Shown in pieces: positions 27,583 to 37,145 of a DNA stretch of 64,000 bases. The position numbers and the translations under genes are program-made. Location of the stretch: the NCBI GenBank assembly GCA_018240505.1, contig JAFEFQ010000245.1:37081-101080 (forward strand). Reading direction: 5' to 3'. The DNA is from Pseudomonadota bacterium (lineage in GTDB: Bacteria > Pseudomonadota > Gammaproteobacteria > Xanthomonadales > Rhodanobacteraceae). Positions within the stretch are counted from its first letter, which is position 1; every line of letters starts with the position of its first letter. The notes beneath the pieces were generated by a model. That model searched no databases, was not told the DNA's origin, and saw only the letters and a program-made list of their open reading frames with translations.

Positions 27583-28212
27583 ATGCAAGCATTTTGGTAC
27601 TTCGATTTCGTCTCCCCGTTCTCGTATCTGCAACTGGCGAAGGTGCTGGCGTGGCGCGAGCGGCTCGAGATCACGCCCGTGCCGATCGCGTTCGGCGCCG
27701 TGCTCAAGCATCACGGCCAGCTCGGCCCCGCGGAAATTCCGGGCAAGCGCGAGTTCACCTATCGCTTCGTGCAATGGCAGGCGCAGCAGGCCGGGGCGAC
27801 GCTGCGCTTCCCGCCGCAGCATCCGTTCAATCCGCTCGCCGCGTTGCGCCTGTGTGTCGCCACTGGGGCGACGTGGAACGCGATCGAGGCGATCTTCGGT
27901 CATCTATGGCGTGACGGAAAGCCCGGTACGACTGCAGCCGAACTCGCCGAGGTCGGACGCACACTCGGCATCGGCGATGCGGAATCGGCGATCAACGACG
28001 CCGACATGAAGAACGCGCTGCGCGCGAACACCGATGCCGCGATTGCCGCCGGGGTGTTCGGCGTGCCGACACTCAGGATCGGCGACGAACTGTTCTGGGG
28101 CAACGACGCCACGCCGATGATCGAGGACTGGCTCGCGCATCCGCAGCGCTTCGGCTCGGACGAATATCAGCGTATCGCCGCCCTGCCGTTCGGGGTCGCG
28201 CGGCGGCGCTGA
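27583..28212 (+). CDS. 2-hydroxychromene-2-carboxylate isomerase-like (DsbA-fold) protein
   Basis: A 209-residue thioredoxin-fold protein of the DsbA/GST-kappa type. The N-terminus WYFDFVSPFSYLQLAKV carries a Ser at the catalytic position (FVSPFSY) instead of a CxxC motif. The cis-Pro loop is GVFGVPTLRIGDELFWGND, with WGND as the family signature. Relatives include glutathione-dependent isomerases of aromatic degradation, but many members have other or unknown substrates, and no aromatic-degradation genes surround it here. Confidence 0.85.
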   Translation: MQAFWYFDFVSPFSYLQLAKVLAWRERLEITPVPIAFGAVLKHHGQLGPAEIPGKREFTYRFVQWQAQQAGATLRFPPQHPFNPLAALRLCVATGATWNAIEAIFGHLWRDGKPGTTAAELAEVGRTLGIGDAESAINDADMKNALRANTDAAIAAGVFGVPTLRIGDELFWGNDATPMIEDWLAHPQRFGSDEYQRIAALPFGVARRR

Positions 28213-28265
28213 TCGCGCTTTGCACGTCCGGATAGAATGGCTCGCCAACCTTTCCGACCATCACC

Positions 28266-29099
28266 GTGACCACCAGCAACATCGACGCCCTACCTCTGCT
28301 CGAACTCGACGACGCGCGCCTGATGCGCGGCGAGGCCGAGGTGCTGCGCGGCCTCACGCTGCGCATCGCACCGGGCCAGCACACCGCGATCGTCGGCCCC
28401 AACGGCGCGGGCAAGTCCTCGCTCGTGCGCATGATCCATCGCGACGACTATCCGCTCGCGCACGACGACGGCAGGCCGCCGATGCGCATCCTCGGCCGCA
28501 CGCGCTGGAACGTGTTCGAGTTGCGCAAGCATCTCGGCATCGTCTCCGGCGATCTGCAGCAGCGGCTGATCGACGAAGACCTCGTCGACGGGCTCGACGC
28601 GGTGGTCTCGGGTTTCTTCGCCAGCCACGTGCTGTCGTTCAACCACGCGGTGACCGACGCGATGCGCGCCGCGGCAAGGACGGCGCTGGCCCGGCTCGGC
28701 GCCGCGCATCTGGCGCCGCGCCGCTTCGCCACGCTGTCGACCGGCGAGGCGCGCAGGGTGCTGATCGCGCGTGCGCTCGTGCACCATCCCGGTGCGCTGC
28801 TGCTCGACGAGCCGACCGCGGGGCTCGACTTCGTCGCCCAGCGCACGCTGCTCGAAAGCCTGCGCGGGCTCGCGCGCGAGGGCACGACGCTGGTGCTCGT
28901 CACCCACCACCTCGAGGAAATCCTGCCCGAGATCGATCACGTCATCCTGCTGCGCGAGGGCCGTGTGTTCGCGCAGGGCGCCAAGGCGGAGGTGCTGCGC
29001 TCTGAGGTGCTCAGCGCGCAGTACGATGCGCCGCTCCGCGTCTGGCAGAGCGGCGGCTACTACCACGCCGGATTCGACCAGGCCGACCCGGCCAGATGA
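28266..29099 (+). CDS. ABC-type ATP-binding protein, single domain
   Basis: A 277-residue ATPase with Walker A GPNGAGKSS, Q-loop region GIVSGDLQQ, signature LSTGEARRV (LSTGE replacing LSGGQ), Walker B LLLDEPTAGLD and switch His THH. No permease or binding protein is adjacent, so it may act with a distant partner or as a soluble ABC protein. It resembles molybdate- and iron-type ATPases of the YlmA/ModF kind. It begins with GTG at 28266, shortly after the isomerase gene. Confidence 0.85.
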   Translation: MTTSNIDALPLLELDDARLMRGEAEVLRGLTLRIAPGQHTAIVGPNGAGKSSLVRMIHRDDYPLAHDDGRPPMRILGRTRWNVFELRKHLGIVSGDLQQRLIDEDLVDGLDAVVSGFFASHVLSFNHAVTDAMRAAARTALARLGAAHLAPRRFATLSTGEARRVLIARALVHHPGALLLDEPTAGLDFVAQRTLLESLRGLAREGTTLVLVTHHLEEILPEIDHVILLREGRVFAQGAKAEVLRSEVLSAQYDAPLRVWQSGGYYHAGFDQADPAR

Positions 29100-29127
29100 T
29101 TTCACAATCCAGCCGATCAATGGACGA

Positions 29128-29156
29128 TTGACACGCGCGTTGCGCGCTGCTGGGAT
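29128..29156 (+). promoter_or_regulatory. candidate promoter of the symporter gene
   Basis: A consensus -35 TTGACA (29128-29133) is followed after 17 bases by TGGGAT (29151-29156), a weak -10. It lies 49 bases upstream of the dctA-like start codon. The poor -10 suggests dependence on an activator. Confidence 0.4.
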
Positions 29157-29204
29157 AGCTGCGATCCGGTCGCCTCATGCAGGCGGCCGCAGCCGGGAGG
29201 GGTC

Positions 29205-30515
29205 ATGAAAGGCTTCACGCGCCATCTGTACTTCTGGGTTCTGGTCGGCATCGTCCTCGGCGGCCTGCTCGGCTGGCTGTTCGGCGATGCGCATCCGGTC
29301 ATCGCGGGCACGACGTTCAAGGCGTCCTCGCTCAAGTGGCTCGGCGACCTGTTCATCGGTCTGGTCAAGATGCTGATCTCGCCGGTGATCTTCCTCACCG
29401 TCGTGCTCGGCATCGCCGGCATGAGCGACATGAAGAAGGTCGGCCGCGTCGGCGGCAAGGCCCTGTTGTATTTCGAGATCGTCTCGACCGTCGCGCTCGG
29501 GGTCGGCCTGCTCGTCATGAAGCTCGTGCATCCGGGCAGTGGCCAGAACATCGATCCGGCCACGCTCGACGCCAAGGCGGTCGCGAACTACGCCAAGGCG
29601 GCGAGCGAGCAGTCGACGACCGAATTCATCCTGCACATCATCCCGAAGACCTTCGTCGATGCGTTCACCGCGAACGGCGACCTGCTCCAGGTGCTGCTGA
29701 TCGCGATCCTGTTCGGCTTCGTGCTGTCGCGCCTCGGCGAAACCGGGCAGATCGTGTACCGTTTCTTCGAGGTGTGCTCGAAGGTGTTGTTCGGCATGAT
29801 CAACCTGGTCATGAAGGTGGCGCCGCTCGGCGCGTTCGGCGCGATGGCATTCACGATCGGCAAGTACGGCGTCGGCACGATCCTCAACATGGCCCAACTC
29901 GTCGGCCTGTTCTATCTCACCGCGGCGCTGTTCGTCGTCGTCGTGCTCGGCACGATCGCGCACTTCACCGGTTTCTCGATCCTGCGCTTCCTCAACTACA
30001 TCAAGTCCGAGCTGCTGATCGTGCTCGGCACGAGTTCCTCGGAAAGCGCGCTCGTGCCGCTGATGGAGAAGCTCGAGCGGCTCGGCTGCTCGAAGTCGGT
30101 CGTCGGCCTCGTCGTGCCGTCGGGTTATTCGTTCAACCTCGACGGCACCAACATCTACATGACGATGGCTTCGCTGTACATCGCGCAGGCGCTGAACATC
30201 GATCTCACCTGGGGCCAGGAACTGGCCCTGCTCGGCATCGCGATGCTGACGAGCAAGGGCGCCTCGGGCGTGACCGGGGCGGGCTTCATCACGCTCGCGG
30301 CGACGCTGGCCGTGGTGCCGAGCATCCCGGTCGCCGGCATGGCGCTGATCCTCGGCGTCGACCGCTTCATGAGCGAATGCCGCGCGCTGACGAATTTCAT
30401 CGGCAACGGCGTCGCCACGATCGTCGTGTCGAAATGGGAAGGCGAACTCGACAGCGCGACGCTGCGACGCGAGCTGGCCGATCCGAGTTTCGTCGAGAAG
30501 GCCGAGGTGGCGTAG
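29205..30515 (+). CDS. dctA: dicarboxylate/amino acid:cation symporter
   Basis: A 436-residue DAACS-family carrier with eight membrane helices and two re-entrant loops. Family marks are [33 protein letters not shown] in hairpin 1, and [15 protein letters not shown] in helix 7, which bind substrate and sodium or protons. It probably imports C4-dicarboxylates. A strong GGGAGGGG ribosome site precedes the ATG. It is monocistronic, followed by a palindromic repeat element. Confidence 0.9.
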   Translation: MKGFTRHLYFWVLVGIVLGGLLGWLFGDAHPVIAGTTFKASSLKWLGDLFIGLVKMLISPVIFLTVVLGIAGMSDMKKVGRVGGKALLYFEIVSTVALGVGLLVMKLVHPGSGQNIDPATLDAKAVANYAKAASEQSTTEFILHIIPKTFVDAFTANGDLLQVLLIAILFGFVLSRLGETGQIVYRFFEVCSKVLFGMINLVMKVAPLGAFGAMAFTIGKYGVGTILNMAQLVGLFYLTAALFVVVVLGTIAHFTGFSILRFLNYIKSELLIVLGTSSSESALVPLMEKLERLGCSKSVVGLVVPSGYSFNLDGTNIYMTMASLYIAQALNIDLTWGQELALLGIAMLTSKGASGVTGAGFITLAATLAVVPSIPVAGMALILGVDRFMSECRALTNFIGNGVATIVVSKWEGELDSATLRRELADPSFVEKAEVA

Positions 30516-30520
30516 TCTTC

Positions 30521-30658
30521 ACCTCTCCCACCGGGAGAGGTCGGCGCGCGGAGCGCGACGGGTGAGGGAAGAGCGTCGCACTTTTCAACGACGTTGTTTC
30601 GCGACAGGCCCTTCCCTCATCCGCCCTTCGGGCACCTTCCCCCGGCGGGGGAAGGGAA
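30521..30658. repeat. BIME-like intergenic inverted repeat, copy 1
   Basis: Two composite hairpins face each other. The left has CTCTCCC-ACC-GGGAGAG; the right has CTTCCCCC-GGC-GGGGGAAG and CCCTTCGGGC. The two halves carry GGGTGAGGGAAG and CTTCCCTCATCCG in inverted orientation. The second copy is at 32841-32980. It separates the convergent symporter and tetR genes and may end transcription from both. Confidence 0.7.
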
Positions 30659-30659
30659 G

Positions 30660-31310
30660 CTAGTTCAAATGCGCGTCGATCAGCGCGCGTGCCGCCTTCG
30701 CGATCGAAGTGACCGGGCCTGAATTGTTCGGGAAGGTCAGGCGCGTGTAGTAACCGCCTTCGAGCAGCAGCATCAGCGCATCGCCGAGGGAATCGGGTTC
30801 GCGTGCGCCCATCTCGCGCGCGTACCGGCGCAGGCGGCGGCGGATTTCGGCCTTGTAGTCCTGCACGATCGCGTTGAGCCGGTCGTTGTCCTCGGGAATT
30901 TCGACCGCGGCGTTGCCGAGCGCACAGCCGCGACTCGACCTGCGACCGCAATCGGTCTTGGCCTTGTTCTTGACCAGATCGACCACGGCCTGCATCAGCG
31001 CCTCGACTTCGCGGCGCGGATCGCCCGCGTGCGGCGCGACGGCATCGTCCCACCACTGCCAGTAGCCGCGCTCCTGGTCCTTGAGATATTCGGCGACCAG
31101 GTCGTCCTTGGAAGGAAAGCTGCGGTAGAAACTCATCTTGTTCGTACCGGCGTCCTCGACGATCGCGTCGACGCAGACGCCGCGGATGCCGTGACGGTAG
31201 AACAGATCGGCCGCGGAATCGCGGATGCGGTCGCGCACGCGCGGTTTTTCGCTGCGCGCCGGCGCCTCGCTCGCCACGGAAACGGCCGTCGCCGTCGATT
31301 TTGCGGACAT
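30660..31310 (-). CDS. TetR-family repressor of the adjacent RND efflux genes
   Basis: A 216-residue regulator. The N-terminal domain reads RDRIRDSAADLFYRHGIRGVCVDAIVEDAGTN in pieces, then KMSFYRSFPSKDDLVAEYL, the recognition helix region. The C-terminal ligand domain is variable. It is divergent from the efflux operon, and the intergenic region holds two 14-base repeats over a consensus promoter, so it most probably represses the pump genes. The inducing compound is unknown. Confidence 0.88.
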   Translation of the reverse strand: MSAKSTATAVSVASEAPARSEKPRVRDRIRDSAADLFYRHGIRGVCVDAIVEDAGTNKMSFYRSFPSKDDLVAEYLKDQERGYWQWWDDAVAPHAGDPRREVEALMQAVVDLVKNKAKTDCGRRSSRGCALGNAAVEIPEDNDRLNAIVQDYKAEIRRRLRRYAREMGAREPDSLGDALMLLLEGGYYTRLTFPNNSGPVTSIAKAARALIDAHLN

Positions 31311-31473
31311 GACACCAACTCCTCGAATTCGATGGTCCGAAAAAATCCGTCCGGGACTTTTCCGGACGCGCCGGGTTCGGCACGGGTCCGTACTCGGCTA
31401 CGCCTCTTCGGGCTGCGCCCGATTCGCGTCGCGCCGTCCATGGCTCGCGGGAAACTCAAAAGCAAAGTTTCCC

Positions 31474-31524
31474 TTGACAGGTTAGTGACTGGTAAGTAAC
31501 ATCAACTACGTTACTGACCGGTAA
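31474..31524 (+). promoter_or_regulatory. efflux-operon promoter with two TetR-type operators
   Basis: TTGACA (31474-31479), 17 bases, TAACAT (31497-31502) forms a good promoter for the efflux genes. TTAGTGACTGGTAA (31482-31495) lies in its spacer and TTACTGACCGGTAA (31511-31524) just after the expected start site. The two differ at two bases, lie 29 bases apart, and carry the near-palindromic core TnACyGGTnA. The remainder of the 316-base gap between tetR and the pump genes (31311-31626) shows nothing else that I can name. Confidence 0.8.
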
Positions 31525-31626
31525 CACCCATGGTGACACTTTCGCGTAAGCCGGCAGTCAAGTCAAGACGCCGCGCAGCAGGGCTCACGACCGGTTCAGG
31601 CCCAAAAAGGATTCGAGGAGATCGTC

Positions 31627-32835
31627 ATGCATCATCCGAAATTCATCAAGAGCGGCATCGTCCTGACCGTGCTCGCCGCGGCGGTGCTCGCAGGTTGCGC
31701 GCATTCGCGCGCCGGCAGCGCCTCCGCCGCGGCGCCCGCGCCGGCGGTCAGCGTCGCCGAAGTCGTGGCCAAACCGCTGCGCGATTTCGAGGAATTCACC
31801 GGGCGGCTCGAACCGGTCACCACGGTGCAGATCCAGCCGCGCGTCGGCGGTTTCGTCGAGTCGGCGCAGTTCGCCGAGGGCGCGCAGGTAGCCAGGGGCC
31901 AGGTGCTGTTCCGCATCGATGCGCGCCCGTATCAGGCCGAGGTCGACCGCCTCGCCGCGCAGCTCAAGCGCGCGCGTTCGCAGGCCGAGCTCGCCCGGCA
32001 GAACCACGAGCGCGGCAAGCAGCTGATCGCCAGGCACGTCATCGCGCAGCAGGATTTCGATCAGCTCGCGACCGCGGCGACGAGCAGCGGCGACGACATC
32101 GGCGCGGCCGCGGCGGCGCTCGAGGTTGCGCGCCTCAATCTCGAGTTCACCCAGGTGCGCTCGCCGATCGACGGCCGCGTCTCGCGCATGCTGATCACGC
32201 CGGGCAACCTGGTTTCGACGACGAGCGTGCTGACCACGGTCGTCTCCGACAACCCGGTCTACACCTATTTCGACGTCGACGAGGCGACCTACCTGCGCTT
32301 CGCCCACGGCGTCAGCGGCGGCGGCAGCCCGGTCTACATGGGCCTGGTCGACGAGCAGGGCTACCCGCACGAGGGCCGGCTCGACTTCGTGGACAACCAG
32401 GTCGATGCCAGGAGCGGAACCATACGCGCGCGCGGCGTGTTCGAGAACAAGGACGGCCATTTCACTCCGGGCCTGTTCGCGCGCATCAAGCTCGTCGGCG
32501 GCGCGGCGCACGACTCGATCCTGATCGACGAGCGCGCGGTTGGCACCGACCTCGGCAAGAAATTCGTGCTCGCGCTGAAGAAGGACAACTCGCTCGAATA
32601 CCGGCCGGTCACCCTCGGCGCGGCGATCGAAGGCCTGCGCGTCGTGCGCCAGGGTCTCAACGCGGGCGACGTGATCGTCGTCAACGGCCTGCAGCACGTG
32701 CACCCAGGCGCGACCGTGAACCCGACGCGTGTGGCGATGGCAACCGACAGCAAGGCTGTCGCACAGCTTGCGCCTTTCGCGCCCGTCACCGCGTCGACGG
32801 CGACGGGCAACGGCGGGCATGCGGCATTGAAATGA
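31627..32835 (+). CDS. RND efflux periplasmic adaptor (membrane fusion protein)
   Basis: A 402-residue lipoprotein adaptor that links the inner-membrane RND pump to an outer-membrane channel. The lipobox LAGC places the lipidated Cys at residue 24. A biotinyl-lipoyl-like domain (VQIQPRVGGFVESAQFAEGAQVARGQVLFRID) flanks a coiled-coil hairpin at about residues 100-165, followed by barrel-sandwich and C-terminal domains. It most resembles MexE/AcrA-type proteins. It is the first gene of the operon, after a GAGGAG ribosome site. No outer-membrane factor gene follows. Confidence 0.9.
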   Translation: MHHPKFIKSGIVLTVLAAAVLAGCAHSRAGSASAAAPAPAVSVAEVVAKPLRDFEEFTGRLEPVTTVQIQPRVGGFVESAQFAEGAQVARGQVLFRIDARPYQAEVDRLAAQLKRARSQAELARQNHERGKQLIARHVIAQQDFDQLATAATSSGDDIGAAAAALEVARLNLEFTQVRSPIDGRVSRMLITPGNLVSTTSVLTTVVSDNPVYTYFDVDEATYLRFAHGVSGGGSPVYMGLVDEQGYPHEGRLDFVDNQVDARSGTIRARGVFENKDGHFTPGLFARIKLVGGAAHDSILIDERAVGTDLGKKFVLALKKDNSLEYRPVTLGAAIEGLRVVRQGLNAGDVIVVNGLQHVHPGATVNPTRVAMATDSKAVAQLAPFAPVTASTATGNGGHAALK

Positions 32836-32840
32836 TTTGG

Positions 32841-32980
32841 CTTCCCTTCTCCCCTCGGGAGAAGGTGCCCGAGGGGCGGATGAGGGAAAGGCCTTCCGGA
32901 AAAAGTACACATCTGCAAATCGAAACGCTTTTCCCTCATCCGGCGCTACGCGCCACCTTCTTCCGATGGGAGAAGGGAAG
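32841..32980. repeat. BIME-like intergenic inverted repeat, copy 2
   Basis: Same architecture as the copy at 30521-30658: CTTCTCCC-CTC-GGGAGAAG on the left, CTTCTTCC-GAT-GGGAGAAG on the right, with GGATGAGGGAAAG facing CTTTTCCCTCATCCGG. This copy is inside the efflux operon, between the adaptor and pump genes, so the transcript is expected to carry a long structured region that may stabilise or attenuate the downstream message. Confidence 0.7.
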
Positions 32981-32992
32981 CAGGAGCTTTCC

Positions 32993-35900
32993 ATGAACCT
33001 CTCCCGATTTTTCGTTTCGCGCCCGGTCTTCGCCGGCGTGCTGTCGGCGCTGATCCTGATCGCCGGCCTCGTTTCGATTCCGCAACTGCCGATCTCCGAG
33101 TATCCGGAAGTCGTGCCGCCGACCGTGGTCGTGCGCACGATCTACCCGGGCGCCAATCCGAAGGTCATCGCCGATACCGTCGCCGGGCCGCTCGAGCAGG
33201 CGATCACCGGCGTCGAGGACATGCTCTACCAGTTCTCGCAGGCGACCAGCGACGGCGTGATGACGCTGACCGTCACGTTCAAGCTCGGCACCGACGTCGA
33301 CAAGGCGCAGCAGCTCGTGCAGAACCGCGTCGCCCAGGCGACGCCAAAGCTGCCGCAGGATGTGCAGCGCATCGGCGTCACCGTGAACAAGTCGACGCCC
33401 GATATCACGATGGGCGTATTCCTGACCTCGCCGGACGGGCGCTACGATCTCAACTATCTCGCCAACTATATGGTCCTGCACGTCAAGGACGAGTTGGCCA
33501 AGATCGACGGCGTCGGCGACGTGCAGCAGTTCGGCGGCGGCAACTATTCGATGCGCGTCTGGTTGGACCCCGAGAAAGTTGCCGCACGAGGGCTGACCGC
33601 GGGCGACATCGCCAGCGCGATCCGCGAGCAGAACGTGCAGGTCGCCGCCGGCCAGCTCGGCTCGCCTTCGACGCCGACGGTTTCCGACGGTTCGAGCAAG
33701 CCGAACTTCCAGGTCGCGGTGAGCACCAAGGGCCGCCTCGTCGACGAAGAAGACTTTGCCAACATCATCGTGCGCACCGGCGAGAACGGCCAGATCACGC
33801 GGCTCAAGGACATCGCACGCGTCGAACTCGGTTCGGACAACTACGCGCTGCGCGCGATGCTCAACAACAAGACCGCGGTCGGCGTCGGCATCTTCCAGCG
33901 CCCGGGCAGCAACGCGATCGCGATCTCCGACGCGGTGCGCGCGAAGATGGCCGAGCTGAAGAAGTCCTTCCCCGACGGCATCGACTACGACCCGGCCTAC
34001 GACCCGACCGTGTTCGTGCGCGGCTCGATCGAAGCCGTGCTGCACACGTTGCTCGAGGCGATCCTGCTGGTCGTCATCGTCGTGATCGTGTTCCTGCAGA
34101 CCTGGCGCGCCTCGATCATTCCGCTGCTCGCCGTGCCGGTGTCGCTGATCGGTACGCTCGGCGTCATGCACCTGCTCGGCTTCGGCCTCAACACCCTGAG
34201 TCTGTTCGGCCTCGTGCTCGCGATCGGCATCGTCGTCGACGACGCGATCGTCGTGGTCGAGAACGTCGAGCGCAACATCAGCGAAGGTCTTGCGCCATTC
34301 GACGCGACCGTGCAGGCGATGAAGGAAGTGACCGGCCCGATCATCGCGACCGCGCTCGTGCTGTGCGCGGTTTTTTTGCCGACCGCCTTCATCAGCGGCC
34401 TGTCCGGCGAGTTCTACAAGCAGTTCGCGATCACGATCGCGATCTCGACGGTGATCTCGGCATTCAATTCGCTCACGCTATCGCCGGCGCTGTCGGCGTT
34501 GCTGCTCAAGGCGCACGACGCGCCGCCCGACCGCGCCACGCGTATCCTCAACGCGGCGCTCGGCTGGCTCTTCCGCCCGTTCAACCGCTTCTTCACGCGC
34601 GCCTCGAACGGCTACGTCGGCACGGTCAGCCGCATCCTCGGGCGCAGTTCCGTCGCCGTGTTCATCTACGCCGGCCTGATCGTGATCACCGCGATCGGCT
34701 TCATGCGCACGCCGACCGGCTTCGTGCCGGCGCAGGACAAGCAGTACCTCGTCGGTTTCGCCCAGCTGCCCGACGCGGCCACGCTCGACCGCACGACCGA
34801 GGTGATCAAGCGCATGAGTTCGATCGCGCTGAAGACGCCGGGCGTCGAGTCGGTGCCGGCGTTCCCCGGCCTGTCGATCAACGGCTTCACCAACGCGCCG
34901 AACATGGGCATCGCGTTCACGCCGCTGAAGCCGTTCGACGAGCGCCGCGATGCGTCGAAGTCCGCGGGCGCAATTGCCATGGCGATGAACATGCAATTCG
35001 CGCAGATCCAGGACGCGTTCATCGCGATCTTCCCGCCGCCGCCGGTGCAGGGCCTCGGCGTGGTCGGCGGCTTCAAGCTGCAACTCGAGGACCGCGGCAA
35101 TCAGGGCGCGGACGAACTGTACAAGCAACTGCAGAACGTCATCGCCAAGGCGTCGAAGCGGCCCGAACTCGCCGGCCTGTTCTCCGGCTTCCTCGTCAAC
35201 GTGCCGCAGATCGAGGTCGACGTCGATCGCGAGAAGGCGAAGACCGCCGGCGTGCCGCTGCAGAACATCTACGACACGATGCAGATGTACCTGGGATCGC
35301 TCTACGTCAACGACTTCAACCGCTTCGGCCGCACCTACCAGGTCAACGCGCAGGCCGAACCGGGCTTCCGCCTGACCGCCGACGACATCGGCCGGCTGAA
35401 GACGCGCAACGCACGCGGCGACATGATTCCGCTCGCGAGCTTCGTCACCGCGCGCGAAACCTCGGGCCCGGACCGCGTGCCGCACTACAACGGATTCCTC
35501 GCCGCCGAACTCAACGGCGCCGCCGCGCCGGGCTACAGCTCGGGCCAGGCGCAGAAGGCGATCGAGGAAGTGCTCGCGCAGGAACTGCCGAACGGTTTCG
35601 GCTACGAATGGACCGACCTGACCTATCAGCAGATCCTCGCCGGCGACACGATGGTCATCATCTTCCCGCTGGTCGTGTTGCTCGTCTTCCTCGTGCTCGC
35701 CGCACAATACGAAAGCGTCACCCTGCCGCTCGTCGTGATCCTGATCGTGCCGATGACGCTGTTGTGCGCGATCCTCGGCGTGCAGCTCACGCGCGGCGAC
35801 AACAACATCTTCACCCAGATCGGCCTGATCGTGCTGATCGGCCTCGCCTGCAAGAACGCGATCCTGATCGTCGAATTCGCCAAGGACCGCGAGGCGATGG

Positions 35901-36196
35901 GCGAGCCAGTCTGGCAGGCCGTGCTCGACGCCTGCCGCCTGCGCCTGCGGCCCATCCTGATGACCTCGCTCGCGTTCGTCATGGGTGTCGTGCCGCTCGC
36001 GCTCGCCACGGGCGCCGGCGCCGAGATGCGCCGCGCGATGGGCGTGGCCGTGTTCTCGGGCATGCTCGGCGTGACCTTCTTCGGCCTGCTGCTGACGCCG
36101 GTGTTCTACCTGCTCGTGCGTCGTCGTCGCAAACAACGCGTCGCTGGCGACGCACCGCAAGTCCAGCCTCCGTCGCTGCCCGCGACGAGCCACTGA
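32993..36196 (+). CDS. RND efflux inner-membrane pump, HAE1 family
   Basis: A 1067-residue proton-driven multidrug pump. It begins MNLSRFFVSRPVFAGVLS, with twelve membrane helices in two groups around large periplasmic loops. The proton-relay acidic pair is visible in LAIGIVVDDAIVVVENVER (helix 4), and the helix-10 region is GLACKNAILIVEFAKD. It resembles MexF/AcrB-type pumps. The ATG at 32993 follows CAGGAG; the frame remains open above it through the repeat element, which I consider untranslated. Confidence 0.93.
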   Translation: MNLSRFFVSRPVFAGVLSALILIAGLVSIPQLPISEYPEVVPPTVVVRTIYPGANPKVIADTVAGPLEQAITGVEDMLYQFSQATSDGVMTLTVTFKLGTDVDKAQQLVQNRVAQATPKLPQDVQRIGVTVNKSTPDITMGVFLTSPDGRYDLNYLANYMVLHVKDELAKIDGVGDVQQFGGGNYSMRVWLDPEKVAARGLTAGDIASAIREQNVQVAAGQLGSPSTPTVSDGSSKPNFQVAVSTKGRLVDEEDFANIIVRTGENGQITRLKDIARVELGSDNYALRAMLNNKTAVGVGIFQRPGSNAIAISDAVRAKMAELKKSFPDGIDYDPAYDPTVFVRGSIEAVLHTLLEAILLVVIVVIVFLQTWRASIIPLLAVPVSLIGTLGVMHLLGFGLNTLSLFGLVLAIGIVVDDAIVVVENVERNISEGLAPFDATVQAMKEVTGPIIATALVLCAVFLPTAFISGLSGEFYKQFAITIAISTVISAFNSLTLSPALSALLLKAHDAPPDRATRILNAALGWLFRPFNRFFTRASNGYVGTVSRILGRSSVAVFIYAGLIVITAIGFMRTPTGFVPAQDKQYLVGFAQLPDAATLDRTTEVIKRMSSIALKTPGVESVPAFPGLSINGFTNAPNMGIAFTPLKPFDERRDASKSAGAIAMAMNMQFAQIQDAFIAIFPPPPVQGLGVVGGFKLQLEDRGNQGADELYKQLQNVIAKASKRPELAGLFSGFLVNVPQIEVDVDREKAKTAGVPLQNIYDTMQMYLGSLYVNDFNRFGRTYQVNAQAEPGFRLTADDIGRLKTRNARGDMIPLASFVTARETSGPDRVPHYNGFLAAELNGAAAPGYSSGQAQKAIEEVLAQELPNGFGYEWTDLTYQQILAGDTMVIIFPLVVLLVFLVLAAQYESVTLPLVVILIVPMTLLCAILGVQLTRGDNNIFTQIGLIVLIGLACKNAILIVEFAKDREAMGEPVWQAVLDACRLRLRPILMTSLAFVMGVVPLALATGAGAEMRRAMGVAVFSGMLGVTFFGLLLTPVFYLLVRRRRKQRVAGDAPQVQPPSLPATSH

Positions 36197-36229
36197 ATCA
36201 GCCCTCACATTTCATACAGGAGAAATCCC

Positions 36230-36955
36230 ATGACCCAGAAAATCGCTCTCGTCACCGGCGCCACGCGCGGCATCGGTCTGGAAACCGTGCGCCAGCTCGC
36301 GCAGAAGAACGTGCACGTTCTGCTTGCCGGGCGCGATCGCGCCAAGGCGACCGAAGCCGCGCTGAAGCTGCAGGCCGAAGGCCTGCCCGTCGAAGCGATC
36401 GCGCTCGACGTGAACGATGCGAACAGCATCGCGGCCGCGGCGAAGGAGGTCGAGAAGAAGCACGGCCACCTCGACATCCTCGTCAACAACGCGGGCATCT
36501 TCATCGACGATCTGGCGAAGAAGCCGTCGGAGCAAACGCTCGATACCTGGCGCAAGACCTTCGACACCAACCTGTTCGCGCCCGTCGCGGTGACGCAGGC
36601 GTTCCTGCCGCTGCTGCGCAAGTCCGACGCGGGACGCATCGTCAACGTGTCGAGCGCGCTCGGTTCGCTCACGCTGCACAGCGATCCGGGTTCGGGCATC
36701 TACGACTTCAAGGTGCCGGCCTACAACGTGTCCAAGTCCGCGGTGAACGCATGGACGGTGCATCTCGCCCACGAACTGCGCGACACGAAGATCAAGGCCA
36801 ATGCGATCCACCCGGGCTCGGTCAAGACCGACATGAACAGCCATGGCGACATCGAGGTGGCGGACGGCGCCCGATCCAGCGTCGAACTCGCCCTGATCGG
36901 CGCCGACGGCCCGAACGGAAGCTTCTCGCATCTCGGCAAGACGCTGCCCTGGTAA
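36230..36955 (+). CDS. short-chain dehydrogenase/reductase
   Basis: A 241-residue Rossmann-fold oxidoreductase. The cofactor motif TGATRGIG is at residues 9-16, NNAG at 86-89, and the catalytic Ser141/142, Tyr165 and Lys169 are in NVSSALG and YNVSK. Arg13 and the GRDR at 34-37 favour NADP(H). It resembles bacterial carbonyl reductases. It lies 33 bases after the pump gene with an AGGAG ribosome site and probably belongs to the same TetR-controlled operon, perhaps reducing the compound that is also exported. Confidence 0.88.
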   Translation: MTQKIALVTGATRGIGLETVRQLAQKNVHVLLAGRDRAKATEAALKLQAEGLPVEAIALDVNDANSIAAAAKEVEKKHGHLDILVNNAGIFIDDLAKKPSEQTLDTWRKTFDTNLFAPVAVTQAFLPLLRKSDAGRIVNVSSALGSLTLHSDPGSGIYDFKVPAYNVSKSAVNAWTVHLAHELRDTKIKANAIHPGSVKTDMNSHGDIEVADGARSSVELALIGADGPNGSFSHLGKTLPW

Positions 36956-36970
36956 GCAAGCCGAAGCAGC

Positions 36971-36996
36971 GCGGCAGGCGAATGCACGCCTGCCGC
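36971..36996 (+). terminator. strong hairpin after the SDR gene
   Basis: GCGGCAGGCG and CGCCTGCCGC pair perfectly over ten bases with a six-base loop, 15 bases after the SDR stop codon. There is no T tract, so it may act as a transcript-stabilising end instead of a strong intrinsic terminator. Confidence 0.5.
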
Positions 36997-37145
36997 ACCT
37001 GCTGTCATCAATCCGTATACATTTTTACATTTCGCTGAAATGCGGCTGCCCCGCCGCTGACTTGTTCCGTCTTTAGCCTTGCGCACCGTCGGAAGCACGC
37101 GAGGGGCCGTGCGTTCCGCCTCCTTCCGGACCGACGGAGCGCCGC

